Source: Viola odorata (lineage: Eukaryota > Streptophyta > Magnoliopsida > Malpighiales > Violaceae). Taken from it: DNA of 64,000 bases. Positions 28,406 to 39,634 of the stretch are shown here, piece by piece. The stretch lies in assembly GCA_963691705.1 (NCBI GenBank), contig OY829537.1:67229352-67293351 (forward strand), read 5' to 3'. A model generated the notes under the pieces. That model was not told the origin of the DNA. It was given only the letters and a program-made list of their open reading frames with translations, and made no database searches. Each line of letters opens with the position of its first letter. The first letter of the stretch is position 1. Both the position numbers and the translations under genes were made by a program.

Positions 28406-29992
28406 ATCACATTCTTAACCGCTTGGAGGAGAGGGATGTTTATAACCACTTTACTGAACATGTCGAAGATATTGCGGTCCTCTTTTTCCTTCTTGGACTT
28501 AATCATGCTTTGGGGAAATGGGGGCTCGAGAATCTTGTGAATGTATTCCTGGGTGAATTCAAGTGGATTGGGTTCATTCCTCGGTGAACCTCTAGGGGAG
28601 TGGATTCTGTCTTCCATAACCTCGACGAATCGGGGCACTTTTGGGCTCTTCCCTTTGGGTTTTGGCTTGATTTCAGACTCTAGAAAGTTTGCAATGTCGG
28701 GGTCAGGGTATGCTGGAGGAGTCAAGGTCGTTCCACTTTTCAGAGTTACTACACAGGCATTGTGTTTCTGATTGGTTTCAGTTTGGGGTGGAAATCTCCC
28801 TTGATTCTTCAGCTCCTTCATTTTTGCCATCAAGGTACTCACGTGCTTTGGAAGTTCCTCGATTTCCTTTTGTTGTTCGGGGTTCTGAGGTAGTTCTGTA
28901 TTCAGGGGCACGATGAAAGTTTGGTCTTAAGGTGGTTGGCGTTGATACTAATTATACGTGGGTCGAGGTCTGAAGTTTTGCATGTTGGGAGGGGCGGGTG
29001 ATTTCCATAAGGATTTTGTTGTTGCTGGCTAGGGCCGGACGGTTGAGGATTGGGAACCCATCCTGGATTATGTTGCTTCCAACCCTAGTTGTATTTTTGA
29101 CCATATGAGGCCTGGATGTACTGGTCAGCAGCGTTCACTTGGATTTTGTCTGGGATGTGGGGGCATGCATCTGTGGGGTGGTCCACAAAATTAAAGATTT
29201 GACAGGCCTTGACTGGTGCGGACTATCCTGTCATGAAATTCTGAAACATTCCCGTGAGAGAGGTCAGTTGGTTCTATAGCACTGCAACTTGGGCGTCTTG
29301 GCCTTGACTGTTGTCAACCTCTGTTGTGGCATTCTTGGCCATGAGTTCGATGGTGGCCTTTGTGGCAGCTGGCGTGAGGGCAGTGAGAGAGCCATTAGAA
29401 ACAGCGTTGAGAAGGGCCTTGTCATGAGCCTTGAGGCCTTCACAGAAATACTGAATAAGGGCATGCTCACTAAGATTGTGCGAGGGGCACATAGACTACA
29501 TCTTGAGATATCTTTCATAATATTGGCCAGATCCTCTTCTTTTCTCTAGACTATGGATACAAGCTGCTTGCGCGTGGTGTTGGTGATAGACGCTGGATAG
29601 TACTTCTCAGTGAAGATCTTGGACATTTCTGCCCAAGAGTGGATGGATCTTGGCGGAAGGTCATAATACCAGTCGAGGGCATCATCTTTGAGTGACCACA
29701 TAAAAGAGCGTAGCTTTGCTTGCTCGATGCTAACATTGGGAGGTTTCATGGCCTCGCAGATTGAGTGGAGTTGTTGAAGGTGATGAAGGGCACTTTCTTT
29801 GGGGACACCTCGAAAGGTGCATAACGGCTGATTTGAGTGTCCAATCATGAGGGACAGTCGGCCAGACAATACAACCGCTCGACATGTCGGGGGCTGCATT
29901 GAGGTGATATATGGACTGCTGGTTTGGAGGAGGTGGTGGCGGTTCTTCAGGACGCACATGATCATTCTGGTTTTCCATGGCTGGAATATCAA
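28406..29992 (-). pseudogene. Athila A gag
   Basis: Gag starts at Met 29978 (MENQNDHVRPEEPPPPPPNQ). After a frame change the capsid-like core is open to 29546 with MWSLKDDALDWYYDLPPRSI and WAEMSKIFTEKYYPAS, hallmarks of Athila Gag. Further blocks are SEHALIQYFCEGLKAHDKAL (about 29470), a degenerate Cys-His region near 29190 (CQIFNFVDHPTDACP) and the C-terminal frame 28911-28402 (RFPPQTETNQK, VVINIPLLQAV). At least four frame changes or stops are present. Gag would form the particle; this copy cannot. Confidence 0.8.
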
Positions 29993-30248
29993 GGAAGGCG
30001 GCTGGAGGGATTTTGGGACCTCGATGTAAATAAGCTCAGTTTTGATAGAACTGGTGGGCTGGGTCGGCCAGATTGGAAGGCTGTCTTTCGAGGGAAGGAT
30101 GAGGAATTCCTCTACGCTGGGTAGAAGGTCCCCTAGCTTGCCTCCGAAGTTCTTTTTCGGTTATGGTCAACTCGAGATCTAACAGAAGTAGATCTGGTGC
30201 AGATCTCCTGGTCATACAAATAAAAAGAAATAAATTAGTATCGTTCAA

Positions 30249-30266
30249 TCCCCGGCAACGGCGCCA
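30249..30266 (-). other. Athila A primer binding site (tRNA-Asp type)
   Basis: The minus strand reads TGGCGCCGTTGCCGGGGA, the primer site of Athila and related elements, complementary to the 3' end of tRNA-Asp (established knowledge). It lies five bases inside the LTR end at 30272. Confidence 0.9.
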
Positions 30267-30271
30267 AAATT

Positions 30272-31706
30272 TGATCGTCACTCAAATGTAATAATATTTT
30301 TCTTGATGCCTAAATGCAGAAATAAATGTATACAGAGCAAGACAGGGTCGAACCACAGAGATTGAAGGAATAATGTATCAATTTTCAATGGATGACGAGG
30401 AATAAAAGCAGTCAGAAATAAAAGTAATACTCAGGGGGTGGGTTTGGTGTTGATTAAAGAGTTAATCAACGCAGAAGTGATAGCTAACAAGACAAACAAT
30501 TAAAGCAGCAAATCACAACATAAAACTAACAATCCTTCGAGGGCTTGATTACAAAGAACAATCAAGGGCAAGATCACAAAAATCAGTTTAAAGGCAAGAT
30601 TATAAGAAAGACAGTAAGAGAGATATAAATATAATGGGAAGAGATCTTAGCAAAAGGTGTTCTCAGGTTGCTTTCTAGGTCGGTTAGTCATGGGCATAAA
30701 AATATTCCAAACTCGTGCACAGACCTGCTATAGGGGCCATGTTTCCACGTAGACCCTCTACTCACCTTCGTAGGTAGAAGTCACCCCCCGTTTCCACATA
30801 TGAGGTGACCTTAGACGTTTCGCCATCCTCCCAGGCACGGATGCGGGGAGGCACTATTCAAAATGCCCATGAAGTGGAGGCAAGACAGATCTAGGGCGTG
30901 ACATCTCAGTGTGGCAAGCTCGCATCACATACCCTAAACGACCGTTTACCCCTAGACGAAAAACCTCTTGCGATGTCACTACTAGGTGTCTACTATTAAC
31001 TCAAGGATTCACGTCAGTTATAACCAAGAGAATGACAGCACTCACACAGAAATATCAACAGTTGATCAAGCCCTCAACATTTCTATATAAGCTAAGTTAA
31101 AGGAAATAAAAGAGAAGTGCATTAGATAAAACCGATTGTGGAAATCCAAACTTTTCCTTATACAAGCTGATGGCGGTGATCAAAATGAGGAAGAGAGAAT
31201 CCCTAAAAATTAGGTAAAAGTGAGAGCGTGTCTTAGGGCAGTCGTCTATGCAAAAATCCTAAAGCTAAGCTTAAATAGCCTAAAAACTAGCTAGGGGATA
31301 AAATACAACTAAAGGAGAGAGGGTGTCAGCGCTTGGGAGGGCGCCAGCACATAGGGGGGATGCGCCCTTGGCAGAGAATATTTTGGAATCTTCTAGAAGC
31401 GCCTGACTACTTCTAGAAACGCTTGGGATCCCTTGCGAATCTTTAGAGATTTCTTTGTTTGGCTCTTTGAACTTTAATCTGATGCGGATGTGTCGAGGGC
31501 ACAAGACAGCTCAGTGGTCTGGTTAGCATCGAGGGCATGATGACATTCCACTCTTCTAGGCCTCGATCTTCAAAACTCTAGAAATCCTTCCAAAACTGCT
31601 CGTTTTCGCTCTTTTCTCCTTTTAAGCAGTGATCTGCAAAAAGATGGGAAAAAGGGGCAAATCAGAAGTATCATGCCCTCAAAAATACAATAAAAATATG
31701 TTATCA
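30272..31706 (-). repeat. Athila A 5' LTR, 1435 bp
   Basis: On the minus strand it starts TGATAACATA at 31706 and ends GAGTGACGATCA at 30272. The same start and end phrases, and long shared blocks such as AACCACAGAGATTGAAGG near the PBS side, occur in the Athila B 3' LTR and in the solo LTR at 41405-43001. The TATA region (TATTTAAGCTTAGC near 31270) is weaker than that of Athila B. Confidence 0.88.
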
Positions 31707-32884
31707 GTTGTCTAGATAATTACTCCGGTTTCCATCAGATCCCAGTTGCCCCCAAAGACCAGGAGAAGACCACCTTCACTTTCCCTTTCGGCACCTTTGC
31801 CTACAGGCGTATGCCCTTCGGCTTGTGTAATGCCCTCGCCACTTTTCAGCGCTGCATGGTGAGCATTTTCTCTGAACTAGTCGAGGATGGTATCGAGGTC
31901 TTTATGGATGACTTCACGGTCTATGGCAACTCTTTTTCCGAATGCTTATGCAAATTGAAGAAGTGTCTAGAGCATTGCATAGACACCAATCTTGTCCTGA
32001 ATTTTGAGAAATGCCACTTCATTGTAGATCGAGGCCTCATTTTGGGTCATATTATCTCGGCCAGGGGAATTGAGGTCGACAAGGCCAAGATTGAAGTTAT
32101 TGAATCCTTGCCCTACCCATCTTGTGTTCGCGATGTGCGATCTTTTCTAGGTCACGCCGGTTTCTACAGACGGTTTATTAAAGATTTCTCCAAAATTGCC
32201 CAACCTATGTGCCGCCTACTCCAGAAGGAAGTTACTTTTGATTTTGATGAGAATTGTAAAACCGCCTTCGAACTTCTCAAAAATAAGCTTATCTCAGCCC
32301 CGATCATTCGTGCCCCCGATTGGTCTTTACCTTTCGAGGTCATGTGCGATGCTAGCAATCAAGCCCTAGGCGTCATTTTGGGTCAGAAGAAGGACAAAGA
32401 AACCTATGTCATCTACTATGCATCAAAGTTATTAGATCCGGCCCAGCAAAACTACACAACCACAGAAAAAGAACTCTTGACAGTTGTTTATGCCCTCGAC
32501 AAGTTCAGACAATACCTCTTGGGAACTCATGTTGTCGTGTATTCGGATCACTCGGCCCTGAAATGCTTATTGACAAAGGTTGATGCAAAGCCCCGACTCA
32601 TTCGTTGGATCTTGTTGCTACAGGAATTTAACATCTTGATCAAGGATAAGGCGGGAAGAGAAAATCAAGTTGCAGATCATTTGAGTAGACTTCCAGCCCA
32701 AGAAGATGATTCACTTGTGCCCATCCACGATACTTTTCCAGACGAACAATTGTGTCTTGCCCATGCAGTCCAGTTCCCATGGTTCTTCAACATTGCTAAT
32801 TTTTGTGCTACTGGTACCTACCCTGCGGATGATTCTCCCTCCGAATGCACCAAAATCAGAAGACAAGTCAAATACTATATTTAG
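31707..32884 (+). pseudogene. Athila B reverse transcriptase and RNase H
   Basis: The frame is open from the insertion point (LDNYSGFHQIPVAPKDQEKT) through RMPFGLCNALATFQRCM and the catalytic FMDD (near 31902) to RNase H (LPFEVMCDASNQALGVILGQ, then YTTTEKELLTVVYALDKFRQ and VVYSDHSALKCLL) and the start of integrase. It ends at TAG 32882-32884. Residues of RT and RNase H look intact over this segment. The N-terminal third of RT is cut off by Athila A. Confidence 0.9.
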
Positions 32885-33525
32885 GGCAGCCCATACTTAT
32901 GGAAGCACTGTTCAGACTAGATAATTCGCCGTTGTGTAACCATGGATGAGGTGCCCTCGATCCTAAAATTCTGCCATTCTGAAGGAGGACATTTCGCGGC
33001 CAAGAAGACAGTCAACCAATCCCGCAAGGATTGGAGTCTAAAGCTAGACGATGCCTTATGGGCCTATAGAATAGCTTTCAAGACCCCGATTGCTATGACA
33101 CCCTACCGACTCGTGTACGGCAAGTCGTGCCATCTCCCATGAAAGTAAACACCGATCTACGGCAGGCTAGTCAGCACCGACGCTTACAAATCCAAGAACT
33201 GGAGGAATTACTGGACAACGCCTATGAAAATGCCCTTCTCTACAAGGGCAAGACCAAAGCTTATCATGACAGGCACCTTCATCCCAAAACTTTTTCCATT
33301 GGACAAAAAGTTTTATTGTACAATTCACGTTTGCGTCTATTTGCAGGAAAGCTTAAGTCGAAATGGTCACGACAGTTTTTGACCATGTAGCAATAGAGAT
33401 TCAGAACCCCGAGACTGGAATGATCTTCAAAGTGAACGGCCACGGGTTAAAACCCTTCTATGAAGGATTTAAGCCCTCAACCGTTGAGGAAATGAAGGTG
33501 GAACCTCCACCTGTCGAGACCTAGA
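32885..33525 (+). pseudogene. Athila B integrase with the catalytic core deleted
   Basis: After the stop, [16 protein letters not shown] is the beginning of the zinc region. It continues directly with [20 protein letters not shown], which in intact elements lies after the catalytic core. The whole D,D-35-E core is gone. The C-terminal part ([20 protein letters not shown], then [20 protein letters not shown]) follows in a shifted frame, and the end (NGHGLKPFYEGFKPSTVEEM) in a third frame to about 33525. Integrase function is lost beyond doubt in this copy. Confidence 0.88.
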
Positions 33526-34084
33526 TCGCCAGCCCATGTCGAGGCCCCGACAAGTAAACAGGCCACGCTGGAGGCATCTCATATGTCGTTCCATCTCTCT
33601 CTCTCTCCCTTATCTTTTCAATATCTTTTAGATATTTTTTTTTTGGATTTTATTTTTGTCTTCCCTTTGATTTTATTTCCTTGTTTTTATCACTTGTTTA
33701 TCTCCCTTAATCTCTGACCTTTCCCTTTCCCAGGAGATTTTATTCCTTAATTATTTTTAATCCCTTTATTCTTCCTTTTTGTCTTTATCCTATATTACTA
33801 CCTGCTTTTCGAAATTTAAAAAGTTATTCTCCTTGTTTATGGTAGTTGGGAGACGCACGGGCCCGTAGCTCTTCAAAGCCCAAGGTACCATGTCATCAGC
33901 AAGGAACAAAAAAGCAACCCTAATCAATGCAAAAGTTGTGCCATTTATTGCCAGCGTCAGCCCCTTTTCTCTTTCCCACACTCCTTCTTCATCACCATCT
34001 CTTCTCGCTCACCAAACACGCTACCTCCATCACTAACCTCTCAAACGTCTCCATCATCCCTGTCCTCATCCATCACCATCAGCC
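33526..34084 (+). other. Athila B spacer between pol and env-like ORF
   Basis: There is no gene here. It has a CT-repeat (near 33595) and pyrimidine-rich, AT-rich DNA to about 33830. The last 100 bp before the ATG at 34085 are rich in C and T, like a plant 5' leader. Athila elements commonly express the env-like ORF from a spliced RNA; no acceptor can be singled out here. Confidence 0.5.
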
Positions 34085-35841
34085 ATGCCAAGGATAAAGA
34101 AAGTTGTCCGCAAATCAGGACCACGGCTAGTGGACGACCCTGAGAGCCCAGTTCCCTCCAAATCCAGATCCAACCCCTCTACCCCTAGTTCTTTCAAGAC
34201 GGCATCTCCTCCCTCCACCCATGGTGTCCCCATTCCACAGCCGCCAGTGCCCTCTCCGCCCTCCGAAACCTGAGCCGCGGAGTTTACTCCCGTCGAGGAT
34301 GACGCCGAAATTGAGATTATCGGCTCCATTCCCCCTACGTCAACCACGACCAGAAGTGGTCGAGTGGTTAAGCTCCCTCCTGGATCCACATCCGTCAGCA
34401 GCAAGCCCAAATCCAAGCCAAAGCCCATCGAGGAGTTGCCCGCCACTAGGAAACTCCCACTAGAGGCTGACCTAGATGATTTTCTGGCCACCGACTTGAA
34501 CCAAGAGGAGGAGCCTCTAGTGGAACCAGAGGTGGAGGTGGAAGTAGAAGAGCCCGAGCCTGAGCAAGCTGATGCCCTCGAGGACGGCACTGGAGAGAGC
34601 AGTGAGGCTGATGGTGCAAAGGATGAGGAAGAAGAGGAAGATCCTGAAGATCTCGAGGCCCAGAAAGCAGTGGAGAAAGAAGCCGCTGAGAAAGAGAAGA
34701 GAGGAAAAGAGGTCACAGCTAGATCGACGGCCAAGAAGGGCAAATCAAAGACCCCGGCCAGAGCAAAGCCACCGGCAGATCATGAAACGCCGGTGGACAA
34801 GAAAATAAAACTGCCCTCCTCCAGCAAAACCACGGCCTCAACTTCCAAAAAGCCTCGAGGTCACGACGATATCACAACTGTCGAGGGCAAGACGCCAGCT
34901 CCCCCTTCTGCCCCTCGAACGAATGCCACCCAGGTGACTTCTGACCTCTCTATTTTGCATGACTGGTTAGTGTTTCATGATAAGCCTTCCATAGATAAAC
35001 TGCATCAGTTAAACTCAAAAGGCGTTAGCTCCTGTGCGCGCCTTGATTTGGAATTTTTAGCCAAAATGGGCATTGAGTCCGAGAGTTCGTGGCTAATATT
35101 GGTTGGGAACCACTGTTCTTTTTAGAACACCCAACCTTTATTGAACTCTCACTCGAGTTCTATACAACTTTTTGGGTTGCCTCAGATAGTTTTAAGCCTA
35201 AGGGCAAGTTTGGTCCCATCTCTTCTACCCCTGGTGTCGTCAATTTTAGATTGACAACCAAGTGGACCCAACTGTCCCTTGGAGAGTTTAATTGTTTGTT
35301 GAATTTTGTGAAACCTGATGAGCTGAATTCCCCCCTTTACAAAAATGCTTTGACGGTGATCCCTGCTATTTTTTATGGTATTGCTGCTTTTCGTGAGTTG
35401 ACTAATGACCTCAATGTTGAATTCAACCCTAAGTCTAGTAAAGCCCATGAAATTGTTGATCCTGCCTTGCATATCGTGCACCGATTTTTGGCCCTTACCT
35501 TCTCAGGTCGATTTGGATCCTCGAGTCAGCTATCGTTTCTAGCCCTTTCTTTGTCCCGTCCTTGGAAGGTGAGTAACACTCTTCATCACAAAAGGCAAGG
35601 GCTAGACCCCGAAGAAGATAAGTGTGGGGAGGGATTTATATATCAAGGGCACGAAAGAGCATGCACAGAAATCAAAAATCGAGGCCTCGACAACAATGCA
35701 GTATTACTTCCTCACCACACCAAAACTCAAGTGTGGGGAAGTAAATTCAACTTCCAGAAACTCAAAGTCAAATTCTCCAAGCAGTACTTAAAGCCATGCC
35801 AGCCCCAGCTCCAGTTCCAAAAAAGAAAAATTAAATGTTGA
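34085..35841 (+). pseudogene. Athila B env-like / ATHILA ORF1-family protein
   Basis: The frame from Met 34085 has a basic, Pro/Ser-rich start, a TGA at 34271 (probably a former CGA) and goes on in the same frame through a long acidic stretch (EEEEEDPEDLEAQKAVEK) and a Lys-rich stretch. Near 35090 the frame shifts, and the conserved domain is read from 35089: NIGWEPLFFLEHPTFIELSL and FRLTTKWTQLSLGEFN, as in the ATHILA ORF-1 family (PF03078-like). No signal peptide or clear membrane segment is visible. The role of this protein in plant elements is unknown. Two lesions make it a pseudogene. Confidence 0.75.
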
Positions 35842-36640
35842 TGCAAGTTTTGAGATGAAAAAGAAGAAAAGTAAATGCCTGCCTGCTTTTTCATTCTTCT
35901 AAAAAACAAAATTCAAATTCAAAATCAAAAATCAAATAGAAGTAGAGCAGGCATAGCAGAAGGCAACCATTCGAGCCCTCGAAGTAGCAAGAAATCTCCC
36001 CCACTGAAGAAAGTCGAAGCCATCGTCTAACCCTCGCCCTCAGCCCTCTTCAGCTGGTGTTACTCACCATCTCGCCTTCTTTCAAGCCAAGGAATTCTCC
36101 TCCCCCAGATTTGTTTTCTTCCCCTCTGCTTTTCTTTTCTTTTTCTTTTCTCCCTTTATTTCTGTTTTATTTTCCTTTCTTCTCTATTCACCTTTGTACC
36201 CTTCCGTACTCTCTCCTGCTCTTCTTTTTCTTTTCCTTTTCTCTTTTTCTTTATGCAAAGTCGTCTTTGATTGCTAGATTGCCCTTGCATGTGTTCTAAT
36301 GTACTCGGATTGATGTAAAAACTTTGCCTCGTGTTGTGTTAATTGTATTTTGAGTGTAGCCTAAACATATTCTTTGTTGCGAGCGTGAGTGCAAACACAT
36401 ATCTAGGTGAGGACTACTGGTGAATAGGTTTGGTCTGAAAAATTCTGGTTGATAGGGTTGTTATCCTATTAGCTAGATGCAGGTGCTTTTCTAGGGTTAG
36501 ACGTGTTCTGGTTGGGTGTAGTTTGTGGAATGACATGTCTATTCTGTGTGTTAGGGATTGAGGATGTATGCTTTTGCATGAGATGGTTTTCCAATTTTGT
36601 TAGTGCTCGAGGGCGAGCATTGGGGCAGTGTGGGGATGCT
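35842..36640 (+). other. Athila B 3' untranslated region and polypurine tract
   Basis: A pyrimidine-rich stretch (36080-36265, mostly T and C) is followed by unique-looking DNA. A purine-rich tract TGGGGCAGTGTGGGGATGCT lies immediately before the LTR and should prime plus-strand DNA synthesis. No gene is seen. Confidence 0.6.
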
Positions 36641-38253
36641 TGATAGCACGTTTCATGGTCATGATTTTACCTTCTTTTCTAGCCCTTTCGGGGGCATGAT
36701 CCTGCTATTTGACCCTTATTTCCACCTATATTGCAGATCGGCGCCAATAGAAGGAAAAGATCGAAAAGAAGCATTTTTTGAGCAAGTCTGAGGATTCCAA
36801 GCTTCAAGGCCTAGAAGATCAGAGGTTTGTCGAGCCCATGATGCTAACCAGACCAGTGAGCTGTCTCTTGGCCGCGATACCTCTACATCTTCTCTCAATC
36901 GAAAGCCAAAGAGAAGAATCTTCAAAGATCCGCACGGGATTCCATATGTTTCCAGAAGGTGTCAGGCGCGCAAGAGATCCCAGAATATTCCCTTGGAGGA
37001 CGTATGCTGTCAAGCTACCATTAGCTCCCTCTCTCCCCTTAGCTATTTTGTCCTCTAGCTAGTTTTTAGGCTATATAAGCTTAGCTTTAGGGTTTTTGTA
37101 AGGACGGTTATCCTAGGACATTAATACATCACAAAACTCTTTTACCCTAGTTTTTTGGGGATCATATTCTCTTGGTATTTAGAGCAACTACTAGTTTTGA
37201 AAAGGAGCAAAACTTTTCTCCCTTGATTAATTGAATCATCCCTCGGTTTCTTCTAATCCCTTTCCCTTTTATTATCTTTTATTGCATGCTTATTATTATC
37301 TACTATTTATATCTTATTATGAGTAGCTAAGTCCCATCTTCTTAGTAAAGGGTGTTTCAAGGGTTGTAAGGTTCGGTTAAGAGGCCTAAAGTGTGCTTAA
37401 TATATTCTCTTGTCGCATACGGTTGTTTATCGTTTTAATCCCATGCTCATTTAGAATTGTTAAGGGCTTGATCAACTGTTAATATTTCTGCATGAATACT
37501 GTCATTCTCTTGGTTATAACTGACGTGAATCCTTGAGTTAGAGTAGACACCTAGTGGTGACATCGCGAGAGGTCATTCATCTAGGGGTAAATGGTCGTTT
37601 AGGGTATGTGATGCGAACTTGACACACTGAGATGTCACACCCTAGATCTGTCTTGCCTCCACTTCATGGGCGTTTTGAATAGTTCCTCCTCGTATTCGTG
37701 CCTGGGAGGACGGTGAAACATCAAGGCCACCTCATATGTGGAAACGGGGGGTGGCTTCTACCTACGAAGGTGAGTAGGGGACCTACGTGGAAACATGGTC
37801 CCTATAGCAGGTCTGTGCATGAGTTTGGAATATTTTTATGCCCATGACTAACTGACCTAGAAATCAACCCGAGAACACCTTTTGCTAAGATATATTCCCA
37901 TCTGATTATTATCTCTTTTGCTGTCTTTCTTATTATCTCGCCCTTGAACTACTTTTTGTTATCTTACTCTCGATTGTCTTTTGCAATCTAGCCCTCGAAT
38001 GTTTGTTACTTTCGATTTGCTATTTTAATTGTTTGTCTTGTTAGCTCTCACTTCTGCATTGATTAACTCGTTAATCAACACCAAAACCCCCCCAATGTTA
38101 CTTTTATTTCTGACTGCTTTTATTCCTCGTCATACATTGAAAATTGATACATTATTCCTTCAATCTCTGTGGTTCGACCCTGTCTTGCCCTGTACATATT
38201 TATTTGTGTATTTAGGCATCAGGAAAAATATTATTACATTTGAGTGACGATCA
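36641..38253 (+). repeat. Athila B 3' LTR, 1613 bp
   Basis: It starts TGATAGCACG after the polypurine tract and ends TTTGAGTGACGATCA at 38253. A clear TATA box (CTATATAAGC) lies at 37071-37080. It shares start, end and many internal blocks with the Athila A LTR and the solo LTR. The end abuts a pol tail of E6 in opposite orientation. Confidence 0.88.
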
Positions 38254-39608
38254 AGGGTCTTCATGAGCAATGTAATCATCCTTTTGCTCCTTGTGAAGTA
38301 TCTGTGTGCTCTCGAGCTCGTATCATCTTCCCCCCCCCCCCCTTCGAGAGGATTTTTCCTGGAATCAACGCACTCCTTCTCTGCAAGCTCCTCATCATTA
38401 CTTAAAAAATAGGAAGATAATTCATTAATATTAAAAGTGGGATTAACATTTCCAAAAGAAGGAATGTCAAGTCGATAAGCATTATTAAAAGTGGGATTAA
38501 TATTTTCCACAACTAGAAAAGGTCCACCCCCCTCCCCCCCCCCCCCCCCCCCCCCCTTCTTTGGCTAAGCTTTCCCTTCCGGTGAGGATGAAAATAGTCA
38601 TTCCTCAAGTGAAGCCAAACATACTCGCCCACTTCAAATGACTTGATGTGGCAGCCTAAAATTCGCTTGTGCATCTCTTTCGTATTCAATGCGTCCATGC
38701 ACTCATTGGCCTTCTCATGTATTCGCTTCACCATTGTCATTTTCTCCTTGTCATCTAAACTATCACACTCATTCAAAGGAAGAGGTAATAAGTCTGTGGC
38801 GATGAGAGGGTTGAACTCATAGACAAGTTCAAATGGAGAAAATCTAGTAGATGGATGCATGATGTAGTTATAAGCAAACTCAATGAAAGGAATGCAATCA
38901 TCCTAAGACTTAGCATATTATTGAACCATGACACGTAACATTATTCCTAGAGTTCTATTCACCACTTTTGTTTGACCATCCATTTGTGGATGACAAGATG
39001 TGGAGAACAAAATTTTCATTCCAAGTTTAGCCCACAACACACGCTAAAAATGACTAAGAAATTTGCTTTCTCTATCACTCACAATAGTCTTAGGCATGCC
39101 ATGTAGTCTAACAATTTCATGGAAGAAAAGATTGCAATGTGCAATGGATCATTTGTTGTGTGACATGGTACAAAGTGGGCCATTTTTGAAAATCTATCTA
39201 CAACAACAAACAAGGAATTCTTGCCCCTTTTGTGCACGAAAGACCAACCACAAAATCCATAGAAAGATCACACCAAGGATGAGATACAACAGATAAAGGC
39301 ATGTAAAGTCCATGATTTAAGCATTTAGATTTAACACGTTTGCAAGCAAGGCATTTATCAACAAAGTGAGCAACATCCTTTTTCATCTTAGGCCAAAATA
39401 AATGTTCCTTAAGCATGCAAAGTGTCTTTTCTACCTCGAAATGACCCGTCAATCCTTCCTTGTATGCTTCTTTAACAAGTAATTCTCTAATACTACACTT
39501 AGGAATGCACAATTTACCCTTCCTAAAGATATACTCATCATGCAACATAAATTTCATGTGAGGTCCATTAGAGCAAGAAAGAACATCCTTAAAATCATCA
39601 CCATCCAT
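38254..39608 (-). pseudogene. E6 integrase and pol tail
   Basis: The frame 39608-39198 gives the zinc region (LTGHFEVEKTLCMLKEHLFW, then CLACKRVKSK) and the first catalytic Asp in MDFVVGLS. The middle of the core is unreadable through frame changes. The C-terminal part is open from 38860 (MHPSTRFSPFELVYEFNPL, then LGCHIKSFEVGEYVWLHLRN). It runs into a poly-G run on this strand (38556-38534) that inserts a string of Gly codons. The tail 38510-38254 has INPTFNNAYRLDIPSFGNVN and YFTRSKRM. Integrase is not functional. Confidence 0.75.
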
Positions 39609-39634
39609 ATATAATGAAGTACGGTGTGCAAATC

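Larger units (their letters stand above)
28406..31706 (-). mobile_element. Athila A: Athila-type element, minus strand, 5' half
   Basis: From right to left it has a complete 5' LTR (31706-30272), a primer site matching tRNA-Asp (30266-30249) and a damaged gag (29978-28406). The rest is missing after 28406, where a chromovirus-like pol tail begins. The right edge TG..CA lies exactly inside the RT frame of Athila B, so A inserted into B. Confidence 0.85.
31707..38253 (+). mobile_element. Athila B: Athila-type element, plus strand, 3' part
   Basis: It starts in the middle of RT, where Athila A is inserted. It continues with RNase H, a shortened integrase, an env-like ORF, a polypurine tract and a 3' LTR ending at 38253. 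Gag, protease and the RT start are not in the window. The order pol then env-like ORF is the Athila plan. At 38254 the pol tail of E6 begins. Confidence 0.85.

Noticed and set aside
34066..34743. Minus-strand frame of 225 residues, Ser- and Gly-rich
   Set aside because: It is the complement of the acidic and Lys-rich part of the env-like ORF, whose codon bias creates a long Ser frame.
36057..36299. Plus-strand frame of 80 residues rich in Phe, Leu and Ser
   Set aside because: It is a translation of a pyrimidine tract before the Athila polypurine tract; no real protein is likely.
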